From a virus: a DNA stretch of 24,409 nucleotides. A program made the translations under genes and the position numbers. Shown one piece after another: positions 1 through 9,377 of this stretch. Within the stretch, counting starts at the first letter, position 1. Each line of letters opens with the position of its first letter. The DNA lies in the IMG/VR virus record IMGVR_UViG_3300048589_000284, positions 1-24,409 of that record; one strand, given 5' to 3'. The notes under the pieces were generated by a model. The model searched no databases. It was not told the origin of the DNA and saw nothing but the letters and a program-made list of their open reading frames with translations.

Positions 1-3000
1 TCCTTCTTGGACTGCTCGATCAGGTACTGCTTGTAGCCCGGGTCGTTGGCCTTCCACTCGGCAAAGCGCAGCTTCTCCTTGTAGGCCGCCACTTCCACCT
101 TGACCGTCCGGGCGTCAAATTCACCGTAGCGCCGCCGCGCCTCTTCCACTGCGAACTTCCAGTAGATGCGGTTGCGCTCCTTGGCATCTCCCTCTTCGAC
201 CGACGTAGGCCTGTCACCGGTCAAGCTGGTCTGCCAGTACTCGGCCTTCTTTTTGGCCTTCTCTGCCTCGGGCGAGAGGCTCTCGTTCTGTTCCTCGCCC
301 TTGTCGATGTAGGTCTGGTAGAGGCTTGAGTAGAGCGCCTTGGCCCGGGCCTGACCTCGCGGGAGACCAAGCTGGTTACCGCTCACGACGGCGTAGACGA
401 CATGGCCCAGCGGCCCGAACAGGTCTCTGGACAACTGACGCATCTGGTCCGGGTCGTCGCCCACCCGGCCCGGGCCCGAGTACTTCTTGGCGAGCCGGTA
501 CGGGGCGGCAAGGGAGGCCATCGAGTCGCCGAACGCTCCGATGCCCTTGGCCCAGTTCCAGTCCTTGATCGGGTTGCCATAGTTGTCGAGCTTGGCCAGC
601 CCCTGAACGCCTGCGGCGATGACCGGCTGGAACGGCTTGAGGAAGTCCATCGGTTCTTCGAGGTCGCCGAACGCTTCGAGTACCGCGTTGCTCGAACCCA
701 TGAGGTTGCTTACCCCCCAGAGGGATGCGATCTTCCCGTCCTTGTCGTAGATGGGAACGTGCGCCCAGTCCGACAGGAAGTTGGGGCTATCGCCCAGTAT
801 TTCCTCGATCATTTCCCCGTTGAAGGCACCCAACGAGGACAGGACTGCGAAGCGAGCCGGGTGATCAGCCGGGTAATTCTTGAAGGTCCACTGAAGGGAG
901 AAGCGGGTGAAGGGGTAGAAGAAGAAAACGGATGCCACACTCTCTTCGATGCCCGGCGCGACGGCGGTCCAGTTACCGACGTTCCGGTCCTGCTGCCTGA
1001 GCAACTGGTCACCGGCCTCGAGCCCGGCGCGGATATGGTCGGTAATGACGCGGGAGTCACGGATGCCCTGCTCGCCCCAGATGTAGCGCAGACGCTCGGG
1101 GTAGGTCAGGGTCGACATATGGTCTGCGACCTTCTCGACCGCGTCCATCTGCCCCCACGCGGCTTTCGCCATACGCGGCAGGCGCTTCAAGTTGTGCTCG
1201 ATTTCCATGATCATCCCGAGCTCACGGATGAAGGCACCCTTGGCCCGGTCAATCTCGCCCGGCGCGTCGAGCTTCGCAACCGACCGAAGTATCTGGCCTG
1301 ACGGCGACCACTTGGCCTGCTGTATCTGCCGCCCTACTGCGTCGTAGTTCTCGAACTTGGCGGTCGTGGCGACGTTGGTGCCGAGCACGGTGCCTGCCCC
1401 GTACTGAAGCAGGCTGGCTTCCTCGGGGTGCTCCTGAAAGAGCTTGCGCCGAATCCTGTAGGCCTTGACCCAAGACGCGGGGTTCGGGTGCGACAGGGCC
1501 AGTGTCAGGGCTTCCGCCAGTGGCTGCGTCACGAGCCACGCGGCGTTGGTGGCCAGCGTTGCCTTTGCGCTGAAGCGTCCGAACTTCTCGAGGGCCTCCA
1601 TGAACTTGCCGGACGTGGCTTCCTGCGCGGCCACGCGATCGGCCACACCCTTCTTGACGAATCCGAACCGCTCTCCTGATGCTGGGGGCAGACCTTCGCC
1701 GACGTTCCGCAGCGTCTGGGAGTAGACGGTGTCTATGACCTGCCCGGACTCCGGGTCGTAAATCTTCTTGTCGGGGTCCTTGAAGAACTCTTCGCCCATT
1801 CGGCGGTACTCCCTGTTCAACATGCGCCGGACGCTGTTGGGGAGTGCGTGGAACTCTTCGGGCGTGAAGAACAGCTGCTGCTCGCCGGTGTCGTCGTTGA
1901 TCCGCGAGTACATATGGTTGCGCTCTATGTCCGCGGCCACGCGCCGGTTCTTCTCGGCCTCCGTCCTGTCGTAGACGGCCTGAACTATTGACTCCCAGCG
2001 GCGGTCCACCTTGCCCTCGTCGGCCAGCTTGGTATCCAGACGCGCCCGGGTGCCCTTGATCGGCCTCTGGCTCTTGCCTTCCAGCCCCACTTCCGCAGGC
2101 ATACCCCCGGGCTTCTCGCGCCACGGCATGTAGGTAGCCAGCGTGTAGCCCAGCTTCATCTGCGCCTCGACCAATTCATTCAGCTGGTCACGGGCGGCCT
2201 GAATGTAGATGTCCTGAATGGCCTCCTGCTTTTTCTTGGTCAGGTTGCCGAGGCGCTGCTTGTAGAGATCCTGCGCCACGTCCTTCTCAAGCTCGTACCG
2301 CAGGCTCTTGGCCCGGCCGCTGAGAGCACGGCTCTCGGCTTCGAGCGCCTCTATCTCCCGCGCGATCATCTTCAGCTTCTGGCGGTTATTGCCGGTCGGC
2401 CTGCGGCGCAGTCTCTCCCTCTGCGCGATTAGCTCCGACAACCGCGCCTGAAGGGCGAGGTCGTCTTCCATGATCTGGCCGCGTTCCTCGCGGATTTTCT
2501 CCTTGCGCTCATCCGTGATGGGGTTCGACTCATCGGCCACACGGCGGCGGCGGCGCTTGCCAATCTCCCGAGCTATGTCGATCATCCGGCCTTGCGTCAG
2601 GTGCTCGGGGTTCACGCCCATCTCACGGGCCGCCCGGTTGAACTCGTCCGGCGTGATTTCCTCGGTGTCCTTCTTGGCCAGATGCTCCTTGACGATCTTG
2701 TAGCCCGAGTGAGCGTCCTCGCGCGCAAGGTCAATATCAATCAGGTGGTGACCGATGGCCCGGGCAAGGGTCTCCACGTCGTCAGACGAGTTGTCGAGGT
2801 CCAGCGAGCGAGCCACTTCCTTGTAGGTGGCCAGCTTGTTCGCCTCGCCACCGCCCCGGGCCCGCTCTACGCGGCTCTCGACGTAATCGTGGCCGCGCCG
2901 CGCCACTACCACCGGGCTCATGTCTGGCAGCGGCTCGTCCTCAATCTCCGTTCGGACCTTCGGTGCGTCAACGTCCTTGACGATGGGATCGCCTTCGGCC

Positions 3001-6000
3001 ACCCGCTGGTCGATCAGGGCGGCTAGGTCCTCCCGGCGCTTCACCGCCATCAGGTGCTCGGGGGAGCCCGGGTCCTGCTGGGCTGCCTCCAATACATCCC
3101 GGTCCAGCCGGGCCAAGCCCTCTTCCGGGTTGTTCACGATGGCAAGGTCATCTACCACCGATCGGGCTACGTCCGCCATCTCTTCTGCGGTCGGCTTGCC
3201 CCACGCCTCGTGGTACGCGGCCTTGGCCTGCGCCAACTCAGCGCCGTAGACCCGCTCGGCTTCGTCGTAGCTAGAAGCCTTGTCCTTGGCCTTGTCGATC
3301 ATGGCCTGCCTGCGCCTGTCGCTCATCTTCTGCCAGTCGGCGTAGCGCCGCTTGGCATCTCGGTGAGCCTCGCGCAGACGGTTGAGTGTGGCGAAGTCCG
3401 TCTTGGTCTTGTTGGGCTTGCGTCGCAGGTCAGCGATCTGCTTGCTTGTGGACGACATGACCTCGGCGGCCTTCTCGTAGGATTCCACGGTGCGCTGGCC
3501 CGGGAACATGCCGTCGTCAAACGCCCGGAGGTTGCGACGCGACTCTTCCTTGACCCGCTGAAGCTCCTTCGCGCCCTTTTCGCGCGGCAGTTCGGGAACC
3601 TCGATTACCTCGTCCTCGGGGATTTCGCCCCGGTTGTAGCGGCCGCGACTCTCTCTCGCTACCGTGGCCATCGTTTCGGCCTTCAGGGCGTCGAGGTCCG
3701 GGCCCATCAGGTCCTTCGTGAGCGCAGTATCGACGTCTGCCATGTACGCCGTCTGAAGCCGCTCGACCACCTGCCCGATCTTGGTCCGTGGGTCGTAGAA
3801 ACCCTTGGGCGCATGACGCGCCGCTTCCAGCAGGGATCGTTCGCCGGGGGCTTCGGCGGGGTTGGCTGCGATCAGATTGTCTATGTCTCGGCGATCGAGC
3901 TTGCGGCCCTTGCCCAAGAAGATCGGCAGGAGCGCCAGCGTCGTGCGCGACACGACATCAGCGTCAGCGTCGTAGTTCGGGTCTTTCTCTCGGGCCGCGA
4001 CGTAGTCGTCGAAGTCCTTCCACAAGCCCTTGAACTTCTTTGCGTTGAGCTTGCGTTCTTCCTTGCTGACGCGCTTGAAGATGCGAGCCCGTGCGGAGTC
4101 GCGCATATGCGACTCTCGGCTCTGTACCACCGTGGCGGCCACCTTCTCGTTCCACGTCCGCACACGGTCGTTGACCGTGCTCCAATGCTCCTTGCCGTGC
4201 CACGGGTCCGTGGGAATCTTGCCGACAGTCTTGCTGAACATGGGCAGTCCCGCACCCTTGAATCCGGCCGCTGTCAGGACCGTCGCGTTTATCGGCCCCA
4301 TGTAGCCGTACTCGTTCGCGGTCATGTCCGCGATTTCCTCGGCGCTGCCGTTCCAGTAGGTGTCGTACATGTTGATGGCTTCCTTGCCATACGCTTTGGT
4401 GAGCTCGACGGTGGGGGCGATGGCCTCGCCGGGCTTCGTCGGGTCTTCCAGCAGGTCGCGGGTTCCCGCTGCGAGGCTCGCGCCGTAGGCCAGAGGCGCG
4501 ATGAACATGCCCATCAGGCTTCGTGCGGTGGCCAGCGAGGCGTCCTTCACGTTGGCCTGAAGGGTGCCCTCGACCATGTTGTCCAGCGAGCCATCGACCG
4601 CGGCCGCCACCGGAAGGGCGACCCCCGACCCGTACCTTGCCCCCTTGAACGCCTGCCTGCGAGTGATCTTCCCGCCCGGGCGTAGCGGAGCGTCCATGGC
4701 CTTGCGCCACTTGGCGACGGTCTTCGAGGCATCCTTGGCTCCCTTGTAGCCCAGCCTTGCGGCATCCCACGCATCGTCGCCGTGGGTGGCTGCCTTTCCG
4801 GCCGCCGTAGCTACAGCCTTCCCGCCCTTCGTAATCTTCCCGACCGTTCCCGCTACGGGGATCATGCTCAGGGCTACGATCCGTTCTTCGGGCGTCATGT
4901 CGGCAGAGCTCTTGACCAGCTGAAGGGCCGCTTCGTTCACTCCCCCCTCAAGGAAGGCCTCGCCCACTTCCTTCGCGTTCTTCGTGCCGCCTTCCCAGAG
5001 CGTTGTTAGCCCGAACACCGAGTCGGCCAGACCCGCGGTGACCTTGACGGGGTTCATGGCATCCTTCTCTGCCTGAACCTGAGCGTCGGTCACGGGGGTG
5101 GCGGCGTCCTCCTTGACCAGCCCACGGATCGTCCTGCGGCGGACGCGACGGTTTTCTGTGGCGGCCCCCTTCCAAGGGGTGTCATCTTCGAGCCCCCGCT
5201 TCACCGCCTCTTCGTGGTCGCCCTGCGAATAGTCGGCCGCGGCGAGGTCTCGCTGGGCCTGCTTCTTGGGGTCGTTGCGAATCTTCAGGAGCTTGCGCCG
5301 CTCGTTCTCCCAGTTCTTCAGCCGGGCGGTGCGGTCCTTGAACCGCTGCCTCTCGTTCCACGTCTTCCGGTCGTCGGCGTTGAGACCGATTTCGTCCAGC
5401 TGCCCCTTGAAGTAGTCGATGCGCTCGTCTACCTCTTCGATCCGTGCGTCGATCGCGGGGCGCGCAATCTCGTTGACTTCCTTGGTCGTCTTCTGGCGCT
5501 CCATCTTGGCCACGCCCTGCGGGACTGACTCCCCTGACCTGACGATGCCCTTGGCCAGATTGCCTGCCTGTTTGCCAAAGTCGTAGCCGAGTGCCTTGTT
5601 CAGCGTCTTCTTGGCCTTCGGGTCCATGGGCGGCTTTGGCTCGCGGACCTTCTTGGGCTCCTTGACGGGGCCCGTCTTGGCGATGCCCCGCTTCAGGCGC
5701 TTGGTCTGGCCGCCGAAGTTGTAGCGGACGGTCTCCTTCTGGGCCTTCACAACTGACTTGGCAAGGACGTTCATCGCGTCCTTCGTCTGTTTCTTGGCGT
5801 CCTTCTCGTCCTTCGCGGCCTCGATGGCCTCGCTTGAAGCCTCCTGCCGTGCTGCGTCCCGGGCGGCCCGGTAAAGCTTCAGCGCCTGTACGGACGATGG
5901 CTCCGAAGGCTGCGGTGCCGACGTCGCCGGGTCGTAGTACTCGGGGTTGTAGGTGATGTCCGTAGGTGCCGTACCTGCCGCGTCGGCGATGTCCTGCGGG

Positions 6001-6146
6001 GTAATCGGTACATGCGGATTTACCCGCTTGGGCTTTTTCTTGGGCAGCGAGTCGAAGTCGGGAAAGCCCCAACTAAAGTTATGGACACGCTCCCCGAAGA
6101 GTTCCGGTTCAGCGTGGTGCCAGTGTGCCGACCCGCGCTCGATCAC
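1..6146 (-). CDS. Giant virion protein, probable ejection/polyvalent protein (partial, C-terminus beyond window)
   Basis: A single open frame begins at GTG 6146 and has no stop to the left edge: 2,048 codons are visible and the C-terminus is missing. The N-terminal 350 residues are Lys/Glu-rich. Residues 426-453 form a Gly/Ala/Lys segment starting LSMIPVAG. A second hydrophobic stretch lies near 517-565. A long charged coiled coil covers about 1226-1340. A more globular C-terminal part includes AAWLVTQPLAEALTLAL (about 1534) and SVFFFYPFTRFSLQW (about 1735-1750). The last gene of the tail module and a size above 2,000 residues fit the giant internal or polyvalent virion proteins of podovirus-like phages, which enter the host with the DNA. 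I saw no lysozyme or transglycosylase motif. The start lies one codon after the TAG of the upstream gene, in the same frame, with a poor ribosome site. Openness is seen directly; the role is inferred. Confidence 0.85.
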   Translation of the reverse strand, partial: MIERGSAHWHHAEPELFGERVHNFSWGFPDFDSLPKKKPKRVNPHVPITPQDIADAAGTAPTDITYNPEYYDPATSAPQPSEPSSVQALKLYRAARDAARQEASSEAIEAAKDEKDAKKQTKDAMNVLAKSVVKAQKETVRYNFGGQTKRLKRGIAKTGPVKEPKKVREPKPPMDPKAKKTLNKALGYDFGKQAGNLAKGIVRSGESVPQGVAKMERQKTTKEVNEIARPAIDARIEEVDERIDYFKGQLDEIGLNADDRKTWNERQRFKDRTARLKNWENERRKLLKIRNDPKKQAQRDLAAADYSQGDHEEAVKRGLEDDTPWKGAATENRRVRRRTIRGLVKEDAATPVTDAQVQAEKDAMNPVKVTAGLADSVFGLTTLWEGGTKNAKEVGEAFLEGGVNEAALQLVKSSADMTPEERIVALSMIPVAGTVGKITKGGKAVATAAGKAATHGDDAWDAARLGYKGAKDASKTVAKWRKAMDAPLRPGGKITRRQAFKGARYGSGVALPVAAAVDGSLDNMVEGTLQANVKDASLATARSLMGMFIAPLAYGASLAAGTRDLLEDPTKPGEAIAPTVELTKAYGKEAINMYDTYWNGSAEEIADMTANEYGYMGPINATVLTAAGFKGAGLPMFSKTVGKIPTDPWHGKEHWSTVNDRVRTWNEKVAATVVQSRESHMRDSARARIFKRVSKEERKLNAKKFKGLWKDFDDYVAAREKDPNYDADADVVSRTTLALLPIFLGKGRKLDRRDIDNLIAANPAEAPGERSLLEAARHAPKGFYDPRTKIGQVVERLQTAYMADVDTALTKDLMGPDLDALKAETMATVARESRGRYNRGEIPEDEVIEVPELPREKGAKELQRVKEESRRNLRAFDDGMFPGQRTVESYEKAAEVMSSTSKQIADLRRKPNKTKTDFATLNRLREAHRDAKRRYADWQKMSDRRRQAMIDKAKDKASSYDEAERVYGAELAQAKAAYHEAWGKPTAEEMADVARSVVDDLAIVNNPEEGLARLDRDVLEAAQQDPGSPEHLMAVKRREDLAALIDQRVAEGDPIVKDVDAPKVRTEIEDEPLPDMSPVVVARRGHDYVESRVERARGGGEANKLATYKEVARSLDLDNSSDDVETLARAIGHHLIDIDLAREDAHSGYKIVKEHLAKKDTEEITPDEFNRAAREMGVNPEHLTQGRMIDIAREIGKRRRRRVADESNPITDERKEKIREERGQIMEDDLALQARLSELIAQRERLRRRPTGNNRQKLKMIAREIEALEAESRALSGRAKSLRYELEKDVAQDLYKQRLGNLTKKKQEAIQDIYIQAARDQLNELVEAQMKLGYTLATYMPWREKPGGMPAEVGLEGKSQRPIKGTRARLDTKLADEGKVDRRWESIVQAVYDRTEAEKNRRVAADIERNHMYSRINDDTGEQQLFFTPEEFHALPNSVRRMLNREYRRMGEEFFKDPDKKIYDPESGQVIDTVYSQTLRNVGEGLPPASGERFGFVKKGVADRVAAQEATSGKFMEALEKFGRFSAKATLATNAAWLVTQPLAEALTLALSHPNPASWVKAYRIRRKLFQEHPEEASLLQYGAGTVLGTNVATTAKFENYDAVGRQIQQAKWSPSGQILRSVAKLDAPGEIDRAKGAFIRELGMIMEIEHNLKRLPRMAKAAWGQMDAVEKVADHMSTLTYPERLRYIWGEQGIRDSRVITDHIRAGLEAGDQLLRQQDRNVGNWTAVAPGIEESVASVFFFYPFTRFSLQWTFKNYPADHPARFAVLSSLGAFNGEMIEEILGDSPNFLSDWAHVPIYDKDGKIASLWGVSNLMGSSNAVLEAFGDLEEPMDFLKPFQPVIAAGVQGLAKLDNYGNPIKDWNWAKGIGAFGDSMASLAAPYRLAKKYSGPGRVGDDPDQMRQLSRDLFGPLGHVVYAVVSGNQLGLPRGQARAKALYSSLYQTYIDKGEEQNESLSPEAEKAKKKAEYWQTSLTGDRPTSVEEGDAKERNRIYWKFAVEEARRRYGEFDARTVKVEVAAYKEKLRFAEWKANDPGYKQYLIEQSKK
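4788..4871 (-). other. Segment encoding the LSMIPVAG Gly/Ala/Lys helix in the giant protein
   Basis: Residues 426-453 of the giant protein read LSMIPVAGTVGKITKGGK and continue as an Ala/Gly/Lys helix. They resemble the segment at 20518-20628 in the 468-residue protein. It is the clearest hydrophobic turn in the N-terminal quarter of a protein that is otherwise charged. Confidence 0.5.
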
Positions 6147-6149
6147 GGG

Positions 6150-7229
6150 CTAGTCCAATACGTTGTTCTGGTACCACTTGATGTACCGCTTGAGGAACTT
6201 GGCGCGCTGAGTCGGCGACCAACCGAAGTCCTTCTTGTCCTCCACCTTGTCCAAGAACTGCTGCCAGCGTCCCGGGCCGATACGACCATCTGCGCCACGG
6301 ACCTGATTGGCACCCCTCAGCCAGTCTTCCCAGAACGGGCCAAGACGCTTCGGTGCGTCTTCTGGCTCGAGCGGGTCGTCGCCGTTACCGCCACTGCCAC
6401 CGCTGCCGCCGTCAGGGTTCTTGGCCTCGTACCAACCGAGCGCGTTCTTCTGCGCGGCGGTCCTTGCGTCGAGCATGAGCGCCGCCTTCTCGTTGGCGAA
6501 GGTGCGCTCGCTGTCGCGGAGGCGCATGATGTTGTTGAGGACTTCAGCACCGCGGAGTGACCGGGCGTTCTGAAGGCTTGCCCGGACTTCAGCTTCAGCG
6601 TCGCGGTACGCGCCCCGGGAGTCCATCCGGCGGGAGGCCGTTGCGGAGCGCACAGCGTTCTTGGCTTCAACGCCGCCTGCTCGCTCTGCCCTGCGGAGGT
6701 TCCGGGCCGTGTCGGTCATGCCTGCCGCTGAGAACTGGGCGAGCCCGGCCAGCGCCTCGGACTGGCTGCTCTGCCTGCCCTGAGCCTGCGCGACGGCTGC
6801 GGCTAGCGCGGCCTGCGCTTCAGAACCGCCAGCCTCCATGTTGATGCCCTGAAGGGAAGCCAGCTGGTCGCCCATGAGCCCGGACTGAAGACCACTGGCA
6901 GCAGCCGTGGACTCGCGGTTCATGCGATTGACGTCGCTGACAAGCTCGCCACCGGCGGCCCGGGCGGTGCTCACGCCCTGTTTCATGACACGGTCGAGGG
7001 CCGCGTGGTCCTGACTGATGCCCCGCACCGTTGTCCGGCCAAGCTTGGCGAGACCACGATCGTCGCGCTTGCGACCTCGAGCGATCTGGGCCAGCGACGC
7101 CTTGTGGGCGCTGATGGTCGGGTTGTAGGCGACGCGGGCTGCGGCGACGGCTGCCCGACGCAGGTCCGGCCCGGTCAGCAGAGTGCCCGGGTCGTAGAGC
7201 GGGTTGTCTCTGCGCCTTCTGTTAGCCAT
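6150..7229 (-). CDS. Putative internal virion protein, 359 aa, alpha-helical
   Basis: This ATG-started gene overlaps the end of its upstream neighbour by 8 bases (ATGGCTAA) and has a GAGGG ribosome site. The N-terminus is very basic (MANRRRRDN). Residues 20-260 are Ala/Arg/Gln-rich and read as continuous helix. A Gly/Ser linker (GGSGGSGGNGDDP) near residue 276 leads to a C-terminal domain with PFWEDWLRGANQ and a Trp/Tyr-rich end (RYIKWYQNNVLD). Nothing identifies a known enzyme. Basic, helical, low-complexity proteins between the fibre genes and a giant protein are typical podovirus ejection proteins (the position of T7 gp14-gp16 or P22 gp7/16/20). That role is inferred from context. The TAG stop is followed after one codon by the giant gene in the same frame. 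Confidence 0.8.
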   Translation of the reverse strand: MANRRRRDNPLYDPGTLLTGPDLRRAAVAAARVAYNPTISAHKASLAQIARGRKRDDRGLAKLGRTTVRGISQDHAALDRVMKQGVSTARAAGGELVSDVNRMNRESTAAASGLQSGLMGDQLASLQGINMEAGGSEAQAALAAAVAQAQGRQSSQSEALAGLAQFSAAGMTDTARNLRRAERAGGVEAKNAVRSATASRRMDSRGAYRDAEAEVRASLQNARSLRGAEVLNNIMRLRDSERTFANEKAALMLDARTAAQKNALGWYEAKNPDGGSGGSGGNGDDPLEPEDAPKRLGPFWEDWLRGANQVRGADGRIGPGRWQQFLDKVEDKKDFGWSPTQRAKFLKRYIKWYQNNVLD

Positions 7230-8139
7230 TCTGTTTCACCCTCTTGTTGTGCTTCCTGATGGCAGCATCGCGCCGCCGTCGGATGTTGTGAATACGTTTG
7301 CGAATCTTCTTCTTGCGCTCAGGATCGTCGACCTTCTCGTACTTGGCGCGCAGTTGCCTGATGCGCTTGTTCTCGCCCTTGACGCGCTGCTTGATGTTGA
7401 TGCTGTAGTCCGGCGCGCCGCTCTCGGCCTGCTCGGCACGACGGGCATCGGCACGAGCGGTCGCTGCTGCCGCTGCTGCCGTCCACTCCGTACCCGAGTT
7501 CGGCGTCAGGCGCAGGCGTATGTCAGCGCGCTCGGCAGCCCGGGCCGAGTCGGCCGACAGCTTGTCGGACCTCATGCGGTCAGCGTTGTAGACGAGGTCG
7601 ATGTCGCCTTCAATCTGGTCGCGGCGATGCATACCCGAGTACACCGACGAGCCTCGTCCAAGGAGAGACTCTGCGAGGTTGCGCCGGGAGCGGTCCCGAT
7701 CGGTCAGCAGCCGGTTGGTCTCGCGCTCGTAGTCGTTGTCGGCGTTCGTCTGCTCTGCGATCGTCCGGGCGCTCTCAGTCATGAACTGCGAGTTGAGCGC
7801 GGCGATGTTGGCCCAGTACTCCTTGTCGGTCGGCACGACGGGTGCCGGGGCCTTGCGCTTGGAGGTCAGAATCTTTGGGGGCCCCTGATACTCCTTGGGC
7901 TTGGTATCCCATCCGGCGCTGACGTCCTTCGGGTTCTTCGGCTTGTCCTGCGCGGAGGCCGGGTTCTTGTCGTTCGGCGTGATCTGCGACGGAGGCGGCG
8001 TGGCACCACCCGTCGCGTAGTTACTGGAAGCACCCGCCATGGACCCGGCGACGTTGCGAACTTGTGGTGCCGCCGGGGCTGACGGGGCGCGGGTAGCAGC
8101 GATCTTGTTGACCAGTTTCTTTTGCCCCTGAAGAATCAA
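7222..8139 (-). CDS. Putative internal virion protein, 305 aa, basic
   Basis: The start is TTG at 8139, five bases after a GAGGG ribosome site; no in-frame ATG lies near. The first 100 residues are Pro/Ala/Lys-rich and probably disordered. Residues about 105-235 are helical and Arg/Ala/Glu-rich, with an Ala run (TAAAAAATARADARRA). The last 60 residues are extremely basic (ERKKKIRKRIHNIRRRR), suggesting nucleic-acid or membrane contact. It lies between the fibre genes and the 359-residue protein, which it overlaps by 8 bases, so co-expression is likely. Composition and position suggest an internal or ejected virion protein. No family was recognised. Confidence 0.78.
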   Translation of the reverse strand: MILQGQKKLVNKIAATRAPSAPAAPQVRNVAGSMAGASSNYATGGATPPPSQITPNDKNPASAQDKPKNPKDVSAGWDTKPKEYQGPPKILTSKRKAPAPVVPTDKEYWANIAALNSQFMTESARTIAEQTNADNDYERETNRLLTDRDRSRRNLAESLLGRGSSVYSGMHRRDQIEGDIDLVYNADRMRSDKLSADSARAAERADIRLRLTPNSGTEWTAAAAAATARADARRAEQAESGAPDYSINIKQRVKGENKRIRQLRAKYEKVDDPERKKKIRKRIHNIRRRRDAAIRKHNKRVKQNG

Positions 8140-8157
8140 GATACCCTCATTCTACCT

Positions 8158-8751
8158 TCACCCGATCCGTGCGGAGCGGATTGTTACCTCGTTCACGATG
8201 GCGGTCCCGCTGCCGCTGCCACGGTTCCCTTGCGGGACGATCGTGCTGTTGACCTGACCGACGTAGACGAAGTTGATCTGCTCTCGGAAGATCGTGGTGG
8301 GTGACTGGGCATAGGCGTTGTCCTTGTTGTTCAGGTCGATCAGCAGCCGGAACGAGAACAGGTCGTTGGCGACTGTGCCCAGACTTGCTACGTCAATGGA
8401 AACTGCCACGACGTATATCCCCGCCGTGGAGACAATCTGCGATGGCAGGCTGACGAACGTGGTGCTATTGAGGACGGTCGCCGGGAACGAGACAACGTCG
8501 GCGGGTTGCGTGACGTTCACCTGCGCCGGGCTGATGGAGTCATTGGCGAAGCTGCCCGGCATGGCAGCGATGGCCGCCGCGTTGGTGGCGATGTTGGCTT
8601 CCGCCGTGTTGATGTCAGCTTCGGCCGCGGTGAGCCGGGCGTTGAGGTCATCGACGTTGATGTCGCCTGCCCACGCCCGGAGCCGCTCGTTGTTCAGCGT
8701 CTGCTTGGGATCATCGACTATGCGATGCGGTATTTCCAGCAGGCCCGGCAT
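8158..8751 (-). CDS. Fibre-like virion protein 3, coiled coil plus beta-sandwich, 197 aa
   Basis: The short N-terminus (MPGLLEIPHRIVDDPKQ) leads into a heptad coiled coil near residues 32-62 (LNARLTAAEADINTAEANI). A Ser/Thr/Val-rich beta region follows to the end. A thin coiled-coil stalk with a beta head is the usual layout of trimeric phage fibre or collar proteins. Its ATG overlaps the stop of the upstream fibre gene as TGATG, so translation is probably coupled. It is the third of three consecutive proteins of about 200 residues and the most diverged at its N-terminus. Host-surface binding or tail decoration is inferred. Confidence 0.75.
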   Translation of the reverse strand: MPGLLEIPHRIVDDPKQTLNNERLRAWAGDINVDDLNARLTAAEADINTAEANIATNAAAIAAMPGSFANDSISPAQVNVTQPADVVSFPATVLNSTTFVSLPSQIVSTAGIYVVAVSIDVASLGTVANDLFSFRLLIDLNNKDNAYAQSPTTIFREQINFVYVGQVNSTIVPQGNRGSGSGTAIVNEVTIRSARIG

Positions 8752-9377
8752 CAGGCGGGGCCGCCACCTATGACCCAGAGCTTGCGGCTTGCGTAGGTCA
8801 CTGAGCCAGACCCGCCAAACCGGGCGTACTTCAGCGTGTAGGTGCGCTTGCCAGCAGTCGCCGGGATCACCACAAAGCCGCCAACTGCCACGGACTTCTG
8901 TACGCCCTGACCGCCGGGCTCGGTCACGAGCGTCGCTACCCCTGCGTTGGCGGCACGGGTCAGGAGGGTGATGGGGGTCGCAAAGTCAGTCGCCTCGTAC
9001 AAGCCGATCAGGGCCGCCCCGGTTGCGGTCGGAGTCATGCTCGCCTCGATGTAGGCCAGCACGAAGCCATTGGACGGCACGTCGATGGAAACGGTCGGCC
9101 CTACGGTGGCGAGGTCGCCATACGACGTTGAGCCGTAGGTCTGCGACGTTGCGACCTCCGCAAAGCCGCGACCATCAACGACGCCGTTGTCTACGCCCAG
9201 CACCTTCGCCAGCGCGTCAGAGAGCTTGGACGCGATCACCGCCCCGGCCTCGACGTTGGCGGCGTCGAGGTTGCCGTTGATTTCATTGCGAATGGCAATC
9301 AGGGCATTACGGGTCTTCGGGTCTTCGGTTGCGTGGTCCTGCCCGACCACGGGCATTGTCGGGTTTATCAGGCCCAT
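8751..9377 (-). CDS. Fibre-like/minor tail protein 2, 208 aa
   Basis: The N-terminal 45 residues (MGLINPTMPVVGQ to NGNLDAANVEAG) resemble those of the preceding protein, suggesting a shared virion-anchoring segment. Residues about 78-208 form a beta-rich domain beginning YGDLATVGPTVSIDV and ending with TYTLKYARFGG and a SRKLWVIGG strand. I recall this pattern as the C-terminal beta-sandwich of many actinophage minor tail proteins; that is family memory, not a search result. The start overlaps the upstream stop as TGATG. A trimeric fibre or knob at the tail is the likely role. Confidence 0.78.
   Translation of the reverse strand: MGLINPTMPVVGQDHATEDPKTRNALIAIRNEINGNLDAANVEAGAVIASKLSDALAKVLGVDNGVVDGRGFAEVATSQTYGSTSYGDLATVGPTVSIDVPSNGFVLAYIEASMTPTATGAALIGLYEATDFATPITLLTRAANAGVATLVTEPGGQGVQKSVAVGGFVVIPATAGKRTYTLKYARFGGSGSVTYASRKLWVIGGGPA

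Noticed and set aside
402-1301. Plus-strand frame of 299 codons
   Set aside because: Antisense to the C-terminal part of the giant gene, with the same shadow composition.
3054-4685. Plus-strand frame of 543 codons
   Set aside because: It lies opposite the giant gene; its Val/Arg/Leu/Gly-rich product is typical of antisense to GC-rich coding DNA, and it has no clear ribosome site or family features.
3964-6072. Minus-strand frames in another phase (3964-4770 and 5182-6072)
   Set aside because: They are out-of-phase shadows of the giant gene, with Arg/Gly/Gln-rich low-quality protein.
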